The notes under the pieces are model-generated. The model worked only from the letters and a program-made list of their open reading frames with translations, was not told where the DNA came from and made no database searches. From Streptomyces violascens (GTDB taxonomy: Bacteria; Actinomycetota; Actinomycetes; Streptomycetales; Streptomycetaceae), in assembly GCF_014649955.1 (NCBI RefSeq), contig NZ_BMUA01000007.1:245270-309269 (forward strand): a DNA stretch of 64,000 bases, written 5' to 3'. Position 1 is the stretch's first letter; every line of letters begins with the position of its first letter. The position numbers and the translations under genes were made by a program. Below are positions 1 to 11,475 of the stretch, one piece after another.

Positions 1-212
1 AGCTTGTGGCCGACCATCGACTCGGAGACAAACACCGGGACGTGGGTCTTGCCGTTGTGCACCGCGATCGTGTGGCCGAGCATGGCCGGGATGATCATCG
101 AGCGACGGGACCAGGTCTTGATGACGTTCTTGGTACCAGCTTCGTTCTGGGCGTCCACCTTCTTTACGAGGTGTCCGTCGACGAAGGGTCCCTTCTTGAG
201 ACTGCGCGGCAT
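1..212 (-). CDS. rpsS: 30S ribosomal protein S19, 3' end cut by window edge
   Basis: S19 sits in the head of the 30S subunit and contacts 16S rRNA and S13. The visible 70 residues start MPRSLKKGPFVDGHLVKKVD and run through the SRRSMIIPAMLGHTIAVHNG segment typical of S19; about 20 residues are missing beyond the window edge. The ATG at 210-212 fits the family N-terminus. It is the sixth gene of the S10 operon seen here, 12 bases after the rplB stop. Identity is secure from sequence and operon position. Confidence 0.97.
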   Translation of the reverse strand, partial: MPRSLKKGPFVDGHLVKKVDAQNEAGTKNVIKTWSRRSMIIPAMLGHTIAVHNGKTHVPVFVSESMVGHK

Positions 213-224
213 CTAAACCCGCTC

Positions 225-1061
225 CTAGCGCTTCTTGTTCGTCTTGCGGCGGCGGACGATGTACTTGCTCGATGCCTTCTTCGGCGAGCGAGTACGACCC
301 TCCTTCTGACCCCACGGGGAGACCGGGTGGCGACCACCACTGGTCTTGCCCTCACCACCACCGTGCGGGTGGTCAACCGGGTTCATCGCGACACCGCGGA
401 CGGTCGGGCGGACGCCCTTCCAGCGCATGCGGCCGGCCTTGCCCCAGTTGATGTTCGACTGCTCGGCGTTGCCGACCTCGCCGATGGTGGCGCGGCAGCG
501 GGCGTCGACCAGGCGAATTTCGCCGGACGGCATACGAAGGTGGGCCATCGTGCCCTCCTTCGCCAGCAGCTGCACCGAAGCACCCGCGGAGCGGGCGAAC
601 TTCGCACCGCCGCCGGGACGCAGCTCGATGGCGTGGATGGTCGTACCGACCGGGATGTTGCGCAGCGCCAGGTTGTTGCCCGGCTTGATGTCGGCCCCGG
701 GGCCGTTCTCAACGCGGTCACCCTGGCCGAGGCCACGGGGCGCGATGATGTAGCGCTTCTCGCCGTCTGCGTAGTGCAGGAGCGCGATGCGCGCGGTGCG
801 GTTCGGGTCGTACTCGATGTGAGCGACCTTGGCCGGCACGCCGTCCTTGTCGTGACGACGGAAGTCGATCACGCGGTAGGCGCGCTTGTGGCCACCGCCC
901 TGGTGACGGACGGTCACACGACCGGTGTTGTTACGGCCGCCCTTGCTGTGCAGGGGGCGGACCAGCGACTTCTCCGGCGTGGACCGCGTGATCTCGACGA
1001 AGTCGGCGACGCTGGAGCCACGACGGCCCGGAGTCGTCGGCTTGTACTTGCGGATACCCAT
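225..1061 (-). CDS. rplB: 50S ribosomal protein L2
   Basis: L2 is a core 23S rRNA-binding protein needed for subunit association and peptidyl transferase assembly. The 278-residue product has the full family length, the N-terminal MGIRKYKPTTPGRR start, and near residues 231-236 the conserved HPHGGG segment containing the functionally important histidine. The C-terminus is the usual basic tail (RRRKTNKKR). It lies between rplW and rpsS in the canonical S10 order, and translation starts at an ATG. Confidence 0.98.
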   Translation of the reverse strand: MGIRKYKPTTPGRRGSSVADFVEITRSTPEKSLVRPLHSKGGRNNTGRVTVRHQGGGHKRAYRVIDFRRHDKDGVPAKVAHIEYDPNRTARIALLHYADGEKRYIIAPRGLGQGDRVENGPGADIKPGNNLALRNIPVGTTIHAIELRPGGGAKFARSAGASVQLLAKEGTMAHLRMPSGEIRLVDARCRATIGEVGNAEQSNINWGKAGRMRWKGVRPTVRGVAMNPVDHPHGGGEGKTSGGRHPVSPWGQKEGRTRSPKKASSKYIVRRRKTNKKR

Positions 1062-1100
1062 TTCTCAGTCCTCGTCCGATATTCGGACCAGGGCGCTCCG

Positions 1101-1415
1101 TTAGGAGGCCTGGCCGAAGATGTCGATACGGTCGCCCTCAGCAAGGGTCACGATGGCGCGCTTGGTGTCGGCACGCTTGCCGAAACCGGTCTTCGTGCGC
1201 TTGCGCTTGCCCTGGCGGTTGATCGTGTTGACCCCGGTGACCTTGACCGAGAAGACCGCTTCCACGGCCTGCTTGATCTGGGTCTTGTTGGAGCCCGGCT
1301 TGACGACGAACGTGTACTTGTTCTCGTCGAGCAGCGCGTAGCTCTTCTCGGAAACAACCGGCTTGACAAGAATGTCGCGCGGGTCCGTGAAGGTCTTGCT
1401 GGTGATCTCGGCCAT
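1101..1415 (-). CDS. rplW: 50S ribosomal protein L23
   Basis: L23 binds domain III of 23S rRNA at the exit tunnel and is the docking site for trigger factor and SRP. The 104-residue product begins MAEITSKTFTDPRDILVKPV and has the VSEKSYALLDENKYTF core of the family. Its ATG overlaps the rplD stop by one base (TGATG at 1413-1417), so the two are probably translationally coupled. Normal length, nothing unusual. Confidence 0.97.
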   Translation of the reverse strand: MAEITSKTFTDPRDILVKPVVSEKSYALLDENKYTFVVKPGSNKTQIKQAVEAVFSVKVTGVNTINRQGKRKRTKTGFGKRADTKRAIVTLAEGDRIDIFGQAS

Positions 1416-2065
1416 CAGGCCTCGCTCCCCTCGTTGTCATCGGCCTTGGGGCCAGACACGAAGGACTCGAAAGCGGCCTGGGTGAAGACCACGTCGTCGG
1501 AGACGATCACGTCGTACGTGTTCAGCTGGCCCGGCTCCAGGATGTGGACCTGGGGCAGGTTGCGGGCGGACAGCCACGCGGCCTCTTCGGCGCGGTCGAC
1601 GACCAGGAGCAGGTTGGCGCGCTCCGAGATCTTGCCGAACAGCGTCTTGGCGGCCTTGGTGGAAGCCGTGCCCTCGACCACGCCGGTGACGACGTGGATG
1701 CGGGAGTGGCGCGCCCGGTCGGAGAGGGCACCGCGCAGGGCGGCGGCCTTCATCTTCTTCGGGGTGCGCTGCGAGTAGTCACGCGGCTGCGGGCCGTGGA
1801 CGACGCCACCGCCGGCGAACTGCGGCGCACGGGTCGAACCCTGGCGCGCGCGGCCGGTGCCCTTCTGGCGGTACGGCTTGCGGCCACCACCACGGACTTC
1901 GCCGCGGGTCTTGGTCTTGTGCGTGCCCTGACGGGCAGCTGCCAGCTGAGCGACGACGACCTGGTGGATCAGCGGAACGCTGGTCTTCGCGTCGAAGATC
2001 TCCGCGGGGAGCTCGACGGTACCGGCCTTGTCGCCTGCCGGCGAAAGGATGTCAATGGTGCTCAT
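1415..2065 (-). CDS. rplD: 50S ribosomal protein L4
   Basis: L4 binds domain I of 23S rRNA and its loop lines the exit tunnel; in some bacteria it also represses its own operon. The frame is open further upstream, but the start is set at ATG 2063-2065, giving MSTIDILSPAGDKAGTVELP and the usual actinobacterial length of 216 residues. A longer start would run back into rplC. The basic tunnel loop (GGGRKPYRQKGTGRARQG) is present. rplC ends four bases upstream. Confidence 0.97.
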   Translation of the reverse strand: MSTIDILSPAGDKAGTVELPAEIFDAKTSVPLIHQVVVAQLAAARQGTHKTKTRGEVRGGGRKPYRQKGTGRARQGSTRAPQFAGGGVVHGPQPRDYSQRTPKKMKAAALRGALSDRARHSRIHVVTGVVEGTASTKAAKTLFGKISERANLLLVVDRAEEAAWLSARNLPQVHILEPGQLNTYDVIVSDDVVFTQAAFESFVSGPKADDNEGSEA

Positions 2066-2069
2066 TACC

Positions 2070-2714
2070 TCAAGCCCCCTTGGCCGCGGTACGGACCAGG
2101 ACGAGGCCGCCGTTCGGACCGGGGACCGCGCCCTTGATGAGCAGCAGACCCTTCTCCGCGTCAACCGCGTGGATGGTCAGGTTCTGGGTGGTGACACGCT
2201 CGTTGCCCATGCGGCCCGCCATGCGGGTGCCCTTGAACACACGGCCAGGGGTGGCGCAGCCACCGATGGAACCGGGCGAGCGGTGCTTGCGCTGCACACC
2301 GTGACCGGCGCCCAGGCCCTTGAAGTTGTGACGCTTCATGCCACCGGCGAAGCCCTTGCCCTTGCTCTTGCCCGTGACGTCAACCTTGACGCCGGACTCG
2401 AACACCTCGGCAGTGATCTCCTGGCCCAGCGCGTACTCGCTGGCGTCAGGGGTGCGGAGCTCCACCAGGTGGCGGCGCGGGGTCACGTCGGCCTTGGCGA
2501 AGTGGCCCTTGAGGGGCTTGTTCACCTTGCGCGGGTCGATCTCGCCGAAGGCGATCTGGACCGACTCGTAGCCGTCGACGTCGTTCGTGCGAACCTGCGT
2601 CACGACACACGGCCCGGCCTTGATGACGGTGACCGGGACAACCCGGTTGTTCTCGTCCCAGACCTGGGTCATGCCGAGCTTCTCGCCCAGGACGCCCTTG
2701 ATGTTCTTGCTCAT
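2070..2714 (-). CDS. rplC: 50S ribosomal protein L3
   Basis: L3 is an early 50S assembly protein whose loop reaches towards the peptidyl transferase centre. The 214-residue product has the family start GVLGEKLGMTQVWDE, the central KGKGFAGGMKRHNFKG region and the GSIGGCATPGRVFKG segment containing the glutamine or cysteine region modified in some bacteria. It is second in the operon, 14 bases after rpsJ, with an ATG start and standard length. Confidence 0.97.
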   Translation of the reverse strand: MSKNIKGVLGEKLGMTQVWDENNRVVPVTVIKAGPCVVTQVRTNDVDGYESVQIAFGEIDPRKVNKPLKGHFAKADVTPRRHLVELRTPDASEYALGQEITAEVFESGVKVDVTGKSKGKGFAGGMKRHNFKGLGAGHGVQRKHRSPGSIGGCATPGRVFKGTRMAGRMGNERVTTQNLTIHAVDAEKGLLLIKGAVPGPNGGLVLVRTAAKGA

Positions 2715-2728
2715 CTCGGCCCGTCCCT

Positions 2729-3037
2729 TCAGAGCTTGATCTCGATGTCGACGCCGGCCGGGAGGTCGAGACGCATCAGCGAGTCAACCGTCTTCGGCGT
2801 GGGGTCGAGGATGTCGATGAGGCGCTTGTGCGTGCGCATCTCGAAGTGCTCGCGAGAGTCCTTGTACTTGTGCGGCGACTTGATGACGCAGTACACGTTC
2901 TTCTCAGTGGGCAGCGGCACCGGGCCCGCGACCGACGCACCAGTGCGGGTCACCGTCTCGACGATCTTCTTCGCCGAGGAGTCGATGACCTCGTGGTCGT
3001 AGGCCTTGAGCCGGATGCGGATCTTCTGTCCCGCCAT
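2729..3037 (-). CDS. rpsJ: 30S ribosomal protein S10
   Basis: S10 belongs to the 30S head and, as NusE, also takes part in transcription antitermination with NusB. The 102-residue product starts MAGQKIRIRLKAYDHEVIDS and ends with the KTVDSLMRLDLPAGVDIEIKL segment expected of the family. It is the first gene of the S10 operon, so the leader and promoter must lie at positions above 3037. That leader carries the hairpin element at 3097-3125 which also occurs upstream of rpsL. Confidence 0.98.
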   Translation of the reverse strand: MAGQKIRIRLKAYDHEVIDSSAKKIVETVTRTGASVAGPVPLPTEKNVYCVIKSPHKYKDSREHFEMRTHKRLIDILDPTPKTVDSLMRLDLPAGVDIEIKL

Positions 3038-3709
3038 GGCTACCTAGTAGTCCTTTGTCTCGTAACGCTCTGGAACCCGGGGGCTCTACCGACTCTGTCT
3101 CCGACCCACGCGGTCGGGCGTGTCGCACTCCCTCTACGCAGAAATCCCATACGGAATTTCCCAACCAAGGGGATGCGGGCCACAAGACCTCGCAGACGGG
3201 GGCAGAACACCCACCGGACGCCTGGCCGGAGCCCCGCTGACACTTCCCGGAAGATTCCCGTACGTCCGCCCCTGCCCCTCTCATCTGGAGAAGCGTGGGA
3301 CGACGAGTACTGTGGGACTCGCTTCCGGTCCTCCCGGCGGGAGGCGCGCAGCATCGGCACTCAACCGAGCAACCCCGACAGTCTGCCATACGGGGCCAGG
3401 GCCTGGCCAATCGCAGCCGGGAAGCGTACCCCACGTCACACGCGCTCACGCATTCGGCCCGCCGCGCCCCGCCGGTCCCGGGAACCGCCCTCCTGCGCCC
3501 GTACGGGTCGACGGGCGCAAGGATCACCCCGCGCGCCAGCGCGACGGCCCCAGGACCGGCCAGGCGCCCCCTGGCCGCGTGCGGTGGATCGATGAAGCCG
3601 TACCGGTCGCATCACACCCCCCACGAAGAGCCCACCCCCACGCAACCCCACCCCCCGCTCCCCCGTCTCACAGGGCGCGCGCGACCCCGGGGTCCGCGAA
3701 AAGGGACTG
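3038..3709. other. Gene-free region holding the S10 operon leader (minus) and the deacetylase upstream region (plus)
   Basis: This 672-base stretch shows no convincing coding sequence on either strand. Its left part, read on the minus strand, must be the rpsJ promoter and leader. The only clear structural element is the hairpin at 3097-3125. The right part, from about 3400, is C-rich and precedes the plus-strand deacetylase gene. I could not assign -10 and -35 boxes with confidence. Confidence 0.6.
3097..3125 (-). promoter_or_regulatory. Hairpin element in the S10 operon leader, shared with the rpsL leader
   Basis: The plus strand reads CCGACC at 3101-3106 and GGTCGG at 3112-3117, giving a six-base-pair stem with a five-base loop in the rpsJ leader about 60-90 bases upstream of the start codon. 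The whole 29-base block recurs upstream of rpsL at 10285-10313 with one mismatch (3119 versus 10307), in the same orientation. Conservation between two ribosomal operons implies a shared leader or promoter element. Its function is inferred. Confidence 0.65.
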
Positions 3710-5761
3710 GTGGGCGAGATGTACGTGGGTGAGACGGGCAGGGCCGCGGGGCCGGGGCGGCGAGCTGTGCTGGGGGGTGTCGCGGCGGCCGGAGTCACCG
3801 CCGCCCTCGCGGGGTGTTCCGTGCCCAGTAGGGGGCGGGAGCGCGCGGCGGGAGCGGCCGAGCCGCTCGGGGCGCCGCCCCGCACCCCCCTGCTCCTCCA
3901 GATCCTCGCCCACCCCGACGACGACCTGTACTTCATGAATCCCGACACGCAGCACACCCTCGACTCCGGGGTTCCGCTGGTCAGCGTGTATGTCACCGGT
4001 GGGGAGGCCAACGGGGACAACCGGGTGGTCAGTGACACCAGCGCGCCGGTGTACGACAAGGCCGCCTACTCCTCCGCCCGGCACCAGGGGCTGCGGCAGG
4101 CGTATGCCACGCTGCTCGGGCTCGACAAGTACGCGCCCTGGCAGAAGTCGGTCGCCGAGTTGCGCGGCGGGCACCGCGCCGAGGTCAACCGGCTCCAACA
4201 CCGGGGCCGCAGCGTGGAGTTGGTGTTCCTCAACACCGCCATGCACACCCCGCTCGGGGGCCGGATGGGGCTGCCCAGCCTCTGGGAGGACCATCGCCTC
4301 CAGCTGCCCGTCGTCATCGCGGAAGGGTCACCGCTGACCCGGGCCAAGGCCTACACCTACGACGACATGGTCGACGTGCTCGCCGGGATTCTCGACGACT
4401 ACGCGCCCACCCTCGTGCAGACCCTCGACCCCGATCCCGACATCCAGCACAGCTCCCCCGCCAACCGCTCGCACGACTCCGAGCAGCCGGGGTATTCCGA
4501 CCACGCCGACCACACCGCCGCCGCCTCCTTCGCCTGGGCCGCGATGATCCGGCACGCCGAGCGGGGCAACGCCTTCCTCGCCACCGCCTACCGCGCCTAC
4601 TACAACCGGCACTGGCCCAAGAACCTCCCCCCGAAGGTGCTCGCCGAGAAGGCCGCGCACCTCGTTCCGTACGGCGGGGACAAGGACTGGCAGTGTGGCA
4701 ATCCCGGCGGCTGCGGGGACTACAACGTCGGCGGGAAGCGGCCGCTCACCAACTGGAAGGGGTGGGTGCGCTCCACCCACTACCGCCACCCCGGCAGCCG
4801 GCTCACCCTGTCCGGTGACGGCTCGTACGCCTACGGGGTGCTCGGGATGCGCGCCGTCCGGTGGAGCCGGAACGGCGACGACAGCTGGGGCGACCCCGAG
4901 GACCTCGGCGGCTCGCCGCTGGCTCCCGTACTCGGTGGCGCCGCCCTCCCCGACGGGCGCCAGATTCTGTTCGGGTTGCGGTTCTCGTCCCTCCAAGGGC
5001 GGGCCGGCGCCAATACCCGGGAGATCGTTTACCTCGAACAGGCCCTCCCTGGCGGGAAGTTCGGGGTGTGGCGCGGGCTCGGCAATCCCGAGCGCGGGGA
5101 CGATCGCGGGCGGCGGATCGGGCCTCCGCTCGCCCTCGCCGCGCCGGACGGCCGCGTCCACCTCTTCGTGCGCAACGCCGACCGCGGCATCAGCTCACGC
5201 GTCCGGGAGGCCGACGGCACCTGGTCGCCGTGGCGCGACCTCGGCGGCGAATCCGTACAGGAAGGGCTGAGCGGCGTCGTCGACGGGCGCGGGCGCGTGC
5301 ACGTCTTCGCGGCCGGCGCCGACACCGTGCACCACTGGACCCAGGCCGCCCCGGGCAAGCCCCTCGCCCCCGCCCCATCGCGGCTCCCGCTCGCCGTCGA
5401 CTCGGTGGCCCCGGTCCCGCTCGGCGACGGCGTACAGCTCCTGTACCGCACGTCCACCGATCCGGGGAAGGCCCTCCAGGACCCCGGCTCCCCCGCCTCC
5501 CCGCACCTCACCTCCGTACGCCTCGACGGCAGCCCGACGACATCCGTCACGCTCGACGGGTACGGACCGGTCGGCGCCGCAAGCGGATTCGTGCTGGGTG
5601 CGGACGAGCAGGGGATCCTTCAACTCGCCCACGAACAGAGGGTGTTGAAGCGCGCCAAGGGCGTCGTACCCGTCGGCCTTCCCACCTTGTACGTACGGGG
5701 CGGGCGCGCGCTCGCCGTCGGGCTCGGGGTCGACGCCCGGCCCTGGTCCTGGCGGCCCTGA
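3710..5761 (+). CDS. PIG-L/LmbE-family deacetylase, Tat-type lipoprotein with C-terminal propeller-like domain
   Basis: The 683-residue product has a signal region with a twin arginine (R17-R18, GRRAVLGG) and a lipobox LAGC ending at C36, so it is probably exported by Tat and lipidated. Residues about 60-330 form a PIG-L-type N-acyl deacetylase domain: AHPDDD at 67-72 and a later HADH motif supply the expected zinc ligands. The C-terminal half has repeated W-x-D-LGG segments (such as SWGDPEDLGG and WSPWRDLGG), as in sialidase or PLL-like beta-propellers that bind glycans. An extracellular sugar deacetylase is likely; the substrate is unknown. Start is GTG 3710 or ATG 3719. It stands alone between two ribosomal operons. 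Confidence 0.85.
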   Translation: MGEMYVGETGRAAGPGRRAVLGGVAAAGVTAALAGCSVPSRGRERAAGAAEPLGAPPRTPLLLQILAHPDDDLYFMNPDTQHTLDSGVPLVSVYVTGGEANGDNRVVSDTSAPVYDKAAYSSARHQGLRQAYATLLGLDKYAPWQKSVAELRGGHRAEVNRLQHRGRSVELVFLNTAMHTPLGGRMGLPSLWEDHRLQLPVVIAEGSPLTRAKAYTYDDMVDVLAGILDDYAPTLVQTLDPDPDIQHSSPANRSHDSEQPGYSDHADHTAAASFAWAAMIRHAERGNAFLATAYRAYYNRHWPKNLPPKVLAEKAAHLVPYGGDKDWQCGNPGGCGDYNVGGKRPLTNWKGWVRSTHYRHPGSRLTLSGDGSYAYGVLGMRAVRWSRNGDDSWGDPEDLGGSPLAPVLGGAALPDGRQILFGLRFSSLQGRAGANTREIVYLEQALPGGKFGVWRGLGNPERGDDRGRRIGPPLALAAPDGRVHLFVRNADRGISSRVREADGTWSPWRDLGGESVQEGLSGVVDGRGRVHVFAAGADTVHHWTQAAPGKPLAPAPSRLPLAVDSVAPVPLGDGVQLLYRTSTDPGKALQDPGSPASPHLTSVRLDGSPTTSVTLDGYGPVGAASGFVLGADEQGILQLAHEQRVLKRAKGVVPVGLPTLYVRGGRALAVGLGVDARPWSWRP

Positions 5762-5800
5762 GGCCCCATGGCGTGCGGCCCGAAACCCCCGCACAACGCG

Positions 5801-5834
5801 AAGAGCCCCGCACCTCGAAAGGTGCGGGGCTCTT
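5801..5834. terminator. Bidirectional terminator between the deacetylase gene and tuf
   Basis: A perfect 14-base-pair stem (AAGAGCCCCGCACC at 5801-5814 with its complement at 5821-5834) encloses a six-base loop. It lies between the ends of two convergent genes, the plus-strand deacetylase and minus-strand tuf. The arms themselves give short U-rich ends in both directions. Confidence 0.85.
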
Positions 5835-5874
5835 CTGACAGCTCAGCGAGCTACCAGGTCAGACGGTCAAGTAA

Positions 5875-7068
<1,194 letters not shown>

Positions 7069-7144
7069 TGAGTCCTCCTGTGGAGTGGTTCTGTACGCCT
7101 TGCTTCATCGGCGCCAGGTGATCTTTGCTGGGATGCCGGGGCCC

Positions 7145-7186
7145 GGGGCATTCACCGCAAACCTGATGGTTTACGCCGAATGCCCC
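7145..7186 (-). promoter_or_regulatory. Large imperfect inverted repeat in the fusA-tuf spacer
   Basis: GGGGCATTC at 7145-7153 pairs perfectly with GAATGCCCC at 7178-7186, and the inner arms AAACC and GGTTT (7159-7163, 7168-7172) extend the stem. Neither side has a U-tract, so it is not a classical terminator. A role in partial termination, mRNA processing or stability between fusA and tuf is inferred. Confidence 0.55.
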
Positions 7187-7227
7187 AGTGGCTCCGGTGA
7201 CAAGCCTAAAGCGTGAACTCGGAAGAG

Positions 7228-9354
<2,127 letters not shown>

Positions 9355-9393
9355 ATCGGCTCAGTCTTCTCTCGGTCTCGATGTGGGTAGCGA

Positions 9394-9864
9394 CTACCAG
9401 CGGTAGTGCGCGAAGGCCTTGTTGGACTCGGCCATCTTGTGGGTGTCCTCACGCTTCTTGACCGCAGCGCCGAGGCCGTTGGAGGCGTCGAGCAGCTCGT
9501 TCATGAGGCGTTCGGTCATGGTCTTCTCACGGCGGGCGCGGGAGTAACCCACGACCCAGCGCAGCGCGAGGGTGGAGGCGCGACCGGGCTTGACCTCGAT
9601 CGGCACCTGGTAGGTGGCGCCACCGACACGGCGGGACTTGACCTCGAGGGACGGCTTCACGTTCTCGAGGGCGCGCTTCAGCGTGATGACCGGGTCAGCG
9701 CCGGTCTTCTCGCGGAGGCCTTCCATGGCGCCGTAGACGATGCGCTCGGCGGTGGAGCGCTTGCCGTCCAGGAGGATCTTGTTGATCAGCGAGGTGACAA
9801 GAGGAGAGCTGTAGACCGGGTCGATGATGACCGGGCGCTTCGGGGCGGGGCCCTTACGAGGCAT
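9394..9864 (-). CDS. rpsG: 30S ribosomal protein S7
   Basis: S7 initiates assembly of the 30S head and lies near the E site. The 156-residue product starts MPRKGPAPKRPVIIDPVY and has the GGATYQVPIEVKPGR and RWVVGYSRARREKTM segments of the family. The ATG lies two bases after the rpsL stop, with the ribosome-binding sequence inside the rpsL 3' end, suggesting translational coupling. Confidence 0.98.
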   Translation of the reverse strand: MPRKGPAPKRPVIIDPVYSSPLVTSLINKILLDGKRSTAERIVYGAMEGLREKTGADPVITLKRALENVKPSLEVKSRRVGGATYQVPIEVKPGRASTLALRWVVGYSRARREKTMTERLMNELLDASNGLGAAVKKREDTHKMAESNKAFAHYRW

Positions 9865-9866
9865 TC

Positions 9867-10238
9867 TTACTTCTCCTTCTTGGCGCCGTAGCGGCTGCGG
9901 GCCTGCTTGCGGTTCTTGACACCCTGGGTGTCAAGGGAGCCGCGGATGATCTTGTAACGAACACCCGGCAGGTCCTTCACACGGCCACCACGCACGAGCA
10001 CGATCGAGTGCTCCTGCAGGTTGTGTCCCTCACCCGGGATGTAGGCCGTGACCTCGATGCCGGAGGTCAGACGCACACGCGCGACCTTACGGAGGGCCGA
10101 GTTCGGCTTCTTCGGGGTGGTCGTGAACACACGCGTGCAGACGCCGCGACGCTGGGGCGAACCCTCGAGCGCGGGCGTCTTGTTCTTCTCGACCTTGTCC
10201 TGCCGGCCCTTCCGGACCAGCTGCTGGATCGTAGGCAC
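9867..10238 (-). CDS. rpsL: 30S ribosomal protein S12
   Basis: S12 sits at the decoding centre and controls accuracy. The start is set at GTG 10236-10238, preceded by GGAG at good spacing, which gives MPTIQQLVRKGRQDKVEKNK and the family length of 123 residues; the frame is open further upstream. K43 (in TTTPKKPNS) and K88 (in GGRVKDLPG), the residues whose change gives streptomycin resistance, are both wild type. It is first in the str operon, and its leader carries the hairpin at 10285-10313. Confidence 0.98.
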   Translation of the reverse strand: MPTIQQLVRKGRQDKVEKNKTPALEGSPQRRGVCTRVFTTTPKKPNSALRKVARVRLTSGIEVTAYIPGEGHNLQEHSIVLVRGGRVKDLPGVRYKIIRGSLDTQGVKNRKQARSRYGAKKEK

Positions 10239-10603
10239 TACTTCTCCGGTTTCTGTGTGCCGTAGTAAAACTAACCTGGAACACGTCTCCGACCCACGCG
10301 GTCGGGTGTGTCGAATACTGCAGACTCCCACCCAAAGGCAGGAGAAGCGCAGATTGCGGTGGCCGGTCCAGAAGCTCGCGCTGCGGACGTAGGCACGCAG
10401 CGGAACCCAGGCACACCCCAGGCACAAGGTCTGAGCGTACCTACCTCATCGACTTGGGTCAAAACAAATGCCGTCCACCCCGACACGCCGGGCCCCTCCT
10501 CACCGGGTCCGAAGCCACCTCGGGGCAATCCGTCCGTTCCGAGTCTGTGTGATCGACACGCTCAGTACATTGGCGGTGCCATTGACGATCAGGGGGGACC
10601 AGC
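10239..10603. other. Divergent spacer between rpsL (minus) and the Crp-type regulator (plus)
   Basis: This 365-base spacer holds the rpsL promoter and leader on the minus strand and the promoter of the regulator on the plus strand. The clear elements are the hairpin at 10285-10313 and a short palindrome, GTGT-N5-ACAC at 10547-10559, close to the regulator start, which could be an autoregulatory site. No coding sequence is convincing. Confidence 0.5.
10285..10313 (-). promoter_or_regulatory. Hairpin element in the str operon leader, second copy
   Basis: This block matches 3097-3125 at 28 of 29 positions. Read on the minus strand it forms the same six-base-pair stem with a five-base loop, beginning about 50 bases upstream of the rpsL GTG. 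Sequences flanking the two copies differ, which points to selection on the element itself. Confidence 0.65.
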
Positions 10604-11344
10604 ATGGCAGCGGCCTACCGGCCCGGTGACGGGGAGCTCGACAACCGGGTGCCCTTCCTGGCCCGCCTGGAGGACCACGACCGGGAAGCCCTGCTCTCGC
10701 TCGGCCACGAGCTGACCTTCGTCGCCCGTGCGGCCCTGCTCCACCAGCATGACCCTTCCACGCACGTGCTGCTGATCCTCACCGGCTGGACCAAGGTGAC
10801 GGCCGCCGCCGCCAACGGCTACGAGGCGCTGCTCGCGCTGCGGGGCCCCGGGGACATCATCGGCGAGTCCGCCGCATTGACCGGTAGGCCCCGCTCGGCG
10901 ACCGTGACGGCCTTGGAGCCGCTCCGCGTGGTGGCCGTGGAACACCAGCGGTTCCGCGAGTTGCTCTCCCGTTCCCCCGCCATCGCCCTCAAGCTGCTCA
11001 GCCTCACCGCCGACCGGACTCGGGCTGCTGACCGGCGCCGCCTGGAATTCGCCGCGATGAGCGTGCGGGAGCGATTCGCGGTGCTGCTCCTGGACCTGGC
11101 CCGCACCCACGGCCGACGGACCGAGGAGGGCCTGGAGCTGACTGTCCCGCTGAGCAAACAGGAGTTGGCCGGCGCGGTCGGCGCGTCCCGCGAGATGGTC
11201 CAGCGCCTCCTCAAGGAGTTCCGGGACCGGGGGGTCGTCCTGACCGGCCGCCGAGCGCTGGTGATCGTACGACCCGACGTGCTCCGCCGGATCGCCCGCG
11301 CGGAGCTCGCGCCGGACCCGGACGAGACGCCTCCGGCCCTCTGA
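10604..11344 (+). CDS. Crp/Fnr-family transcriptional regulator
   Basis: The 246-residue product has an N-terminal cyclic-nucleotide-binding beta-roll (about residues 15-130) and a C-terminal winged helix (about 150-235, recognition helix region SKQELAGAVGASREMVQRLL). The phosphate-binding cassette reads GDIIGESAALTGRPRSATV, keeping the glutamate (E88) and Arg-Ser pair (R97, S98) that contact the cyclic phosphate and ribose in Crp. A strong AGGGGGGA ribosome-binding site precedes ATG 10604. It lies 131 bases upstream of, and in line with, the cyclase-led operon, so it may sense the same nucleotide and control those genes. That link is inferred. Confidence 0.9.
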   Translation: MAAAYRPGDGELDNRVPFLARLEDHDREALLSLGHELTFVARAALLHQHDPSTHVLLILTGWTKVTAAAANGYEALLALRGPGDIIGESAALTGRPRSATVTALEPLRVVAVEHQRFRELLSRSPAIALKLLSLTADRTRAADRRRLEFAAMSVRERFAVLLLDLARTHGRRTEEGLELTVPLSKQELAGAVGASREMVQRLLKEFRDRGVVLTGRRALVIVRPDVLRRIARAELAPDPDETPPAL

Positions 11345-11377
11345 CCCGAGCGGCGGCCCGCACCCTGCGAGCGGCTC

Positions 11378-11393
11378 TGTGCACACGGTCACA
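11378..11393. promoter_or_regulatory. Candidate Crp-type operator upstream of the cyclase operon
   Basis: TGTGC-ACACGG-TCACA differs at one base from the Crp consensus TGTGA-N6-TCACA. It lies about 83 bases before the cyclase start and just downstream of the Crp-family gene, the right place for an activator or repressor site. A single 16-base match in GC-rich DNA is suggestive only. Confidence 0.4.
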
Positions 11394-11475
11394 CTTCGAG
11401 TGCGTCATCCTCCCTCGCCACCGGGACCCGGCCGCCGCCACTCTCTTCCCGTACGGATTCCAGCGAGAGGCAGAC

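Noticed and set aside
6..3002. Long plus-strand frames across the S10 operon
   Set aside because: Same reason: mirror frames of ribosomal protein genes, with low-complexity arginine- and valine-rich products and no ribosome-binding sites.
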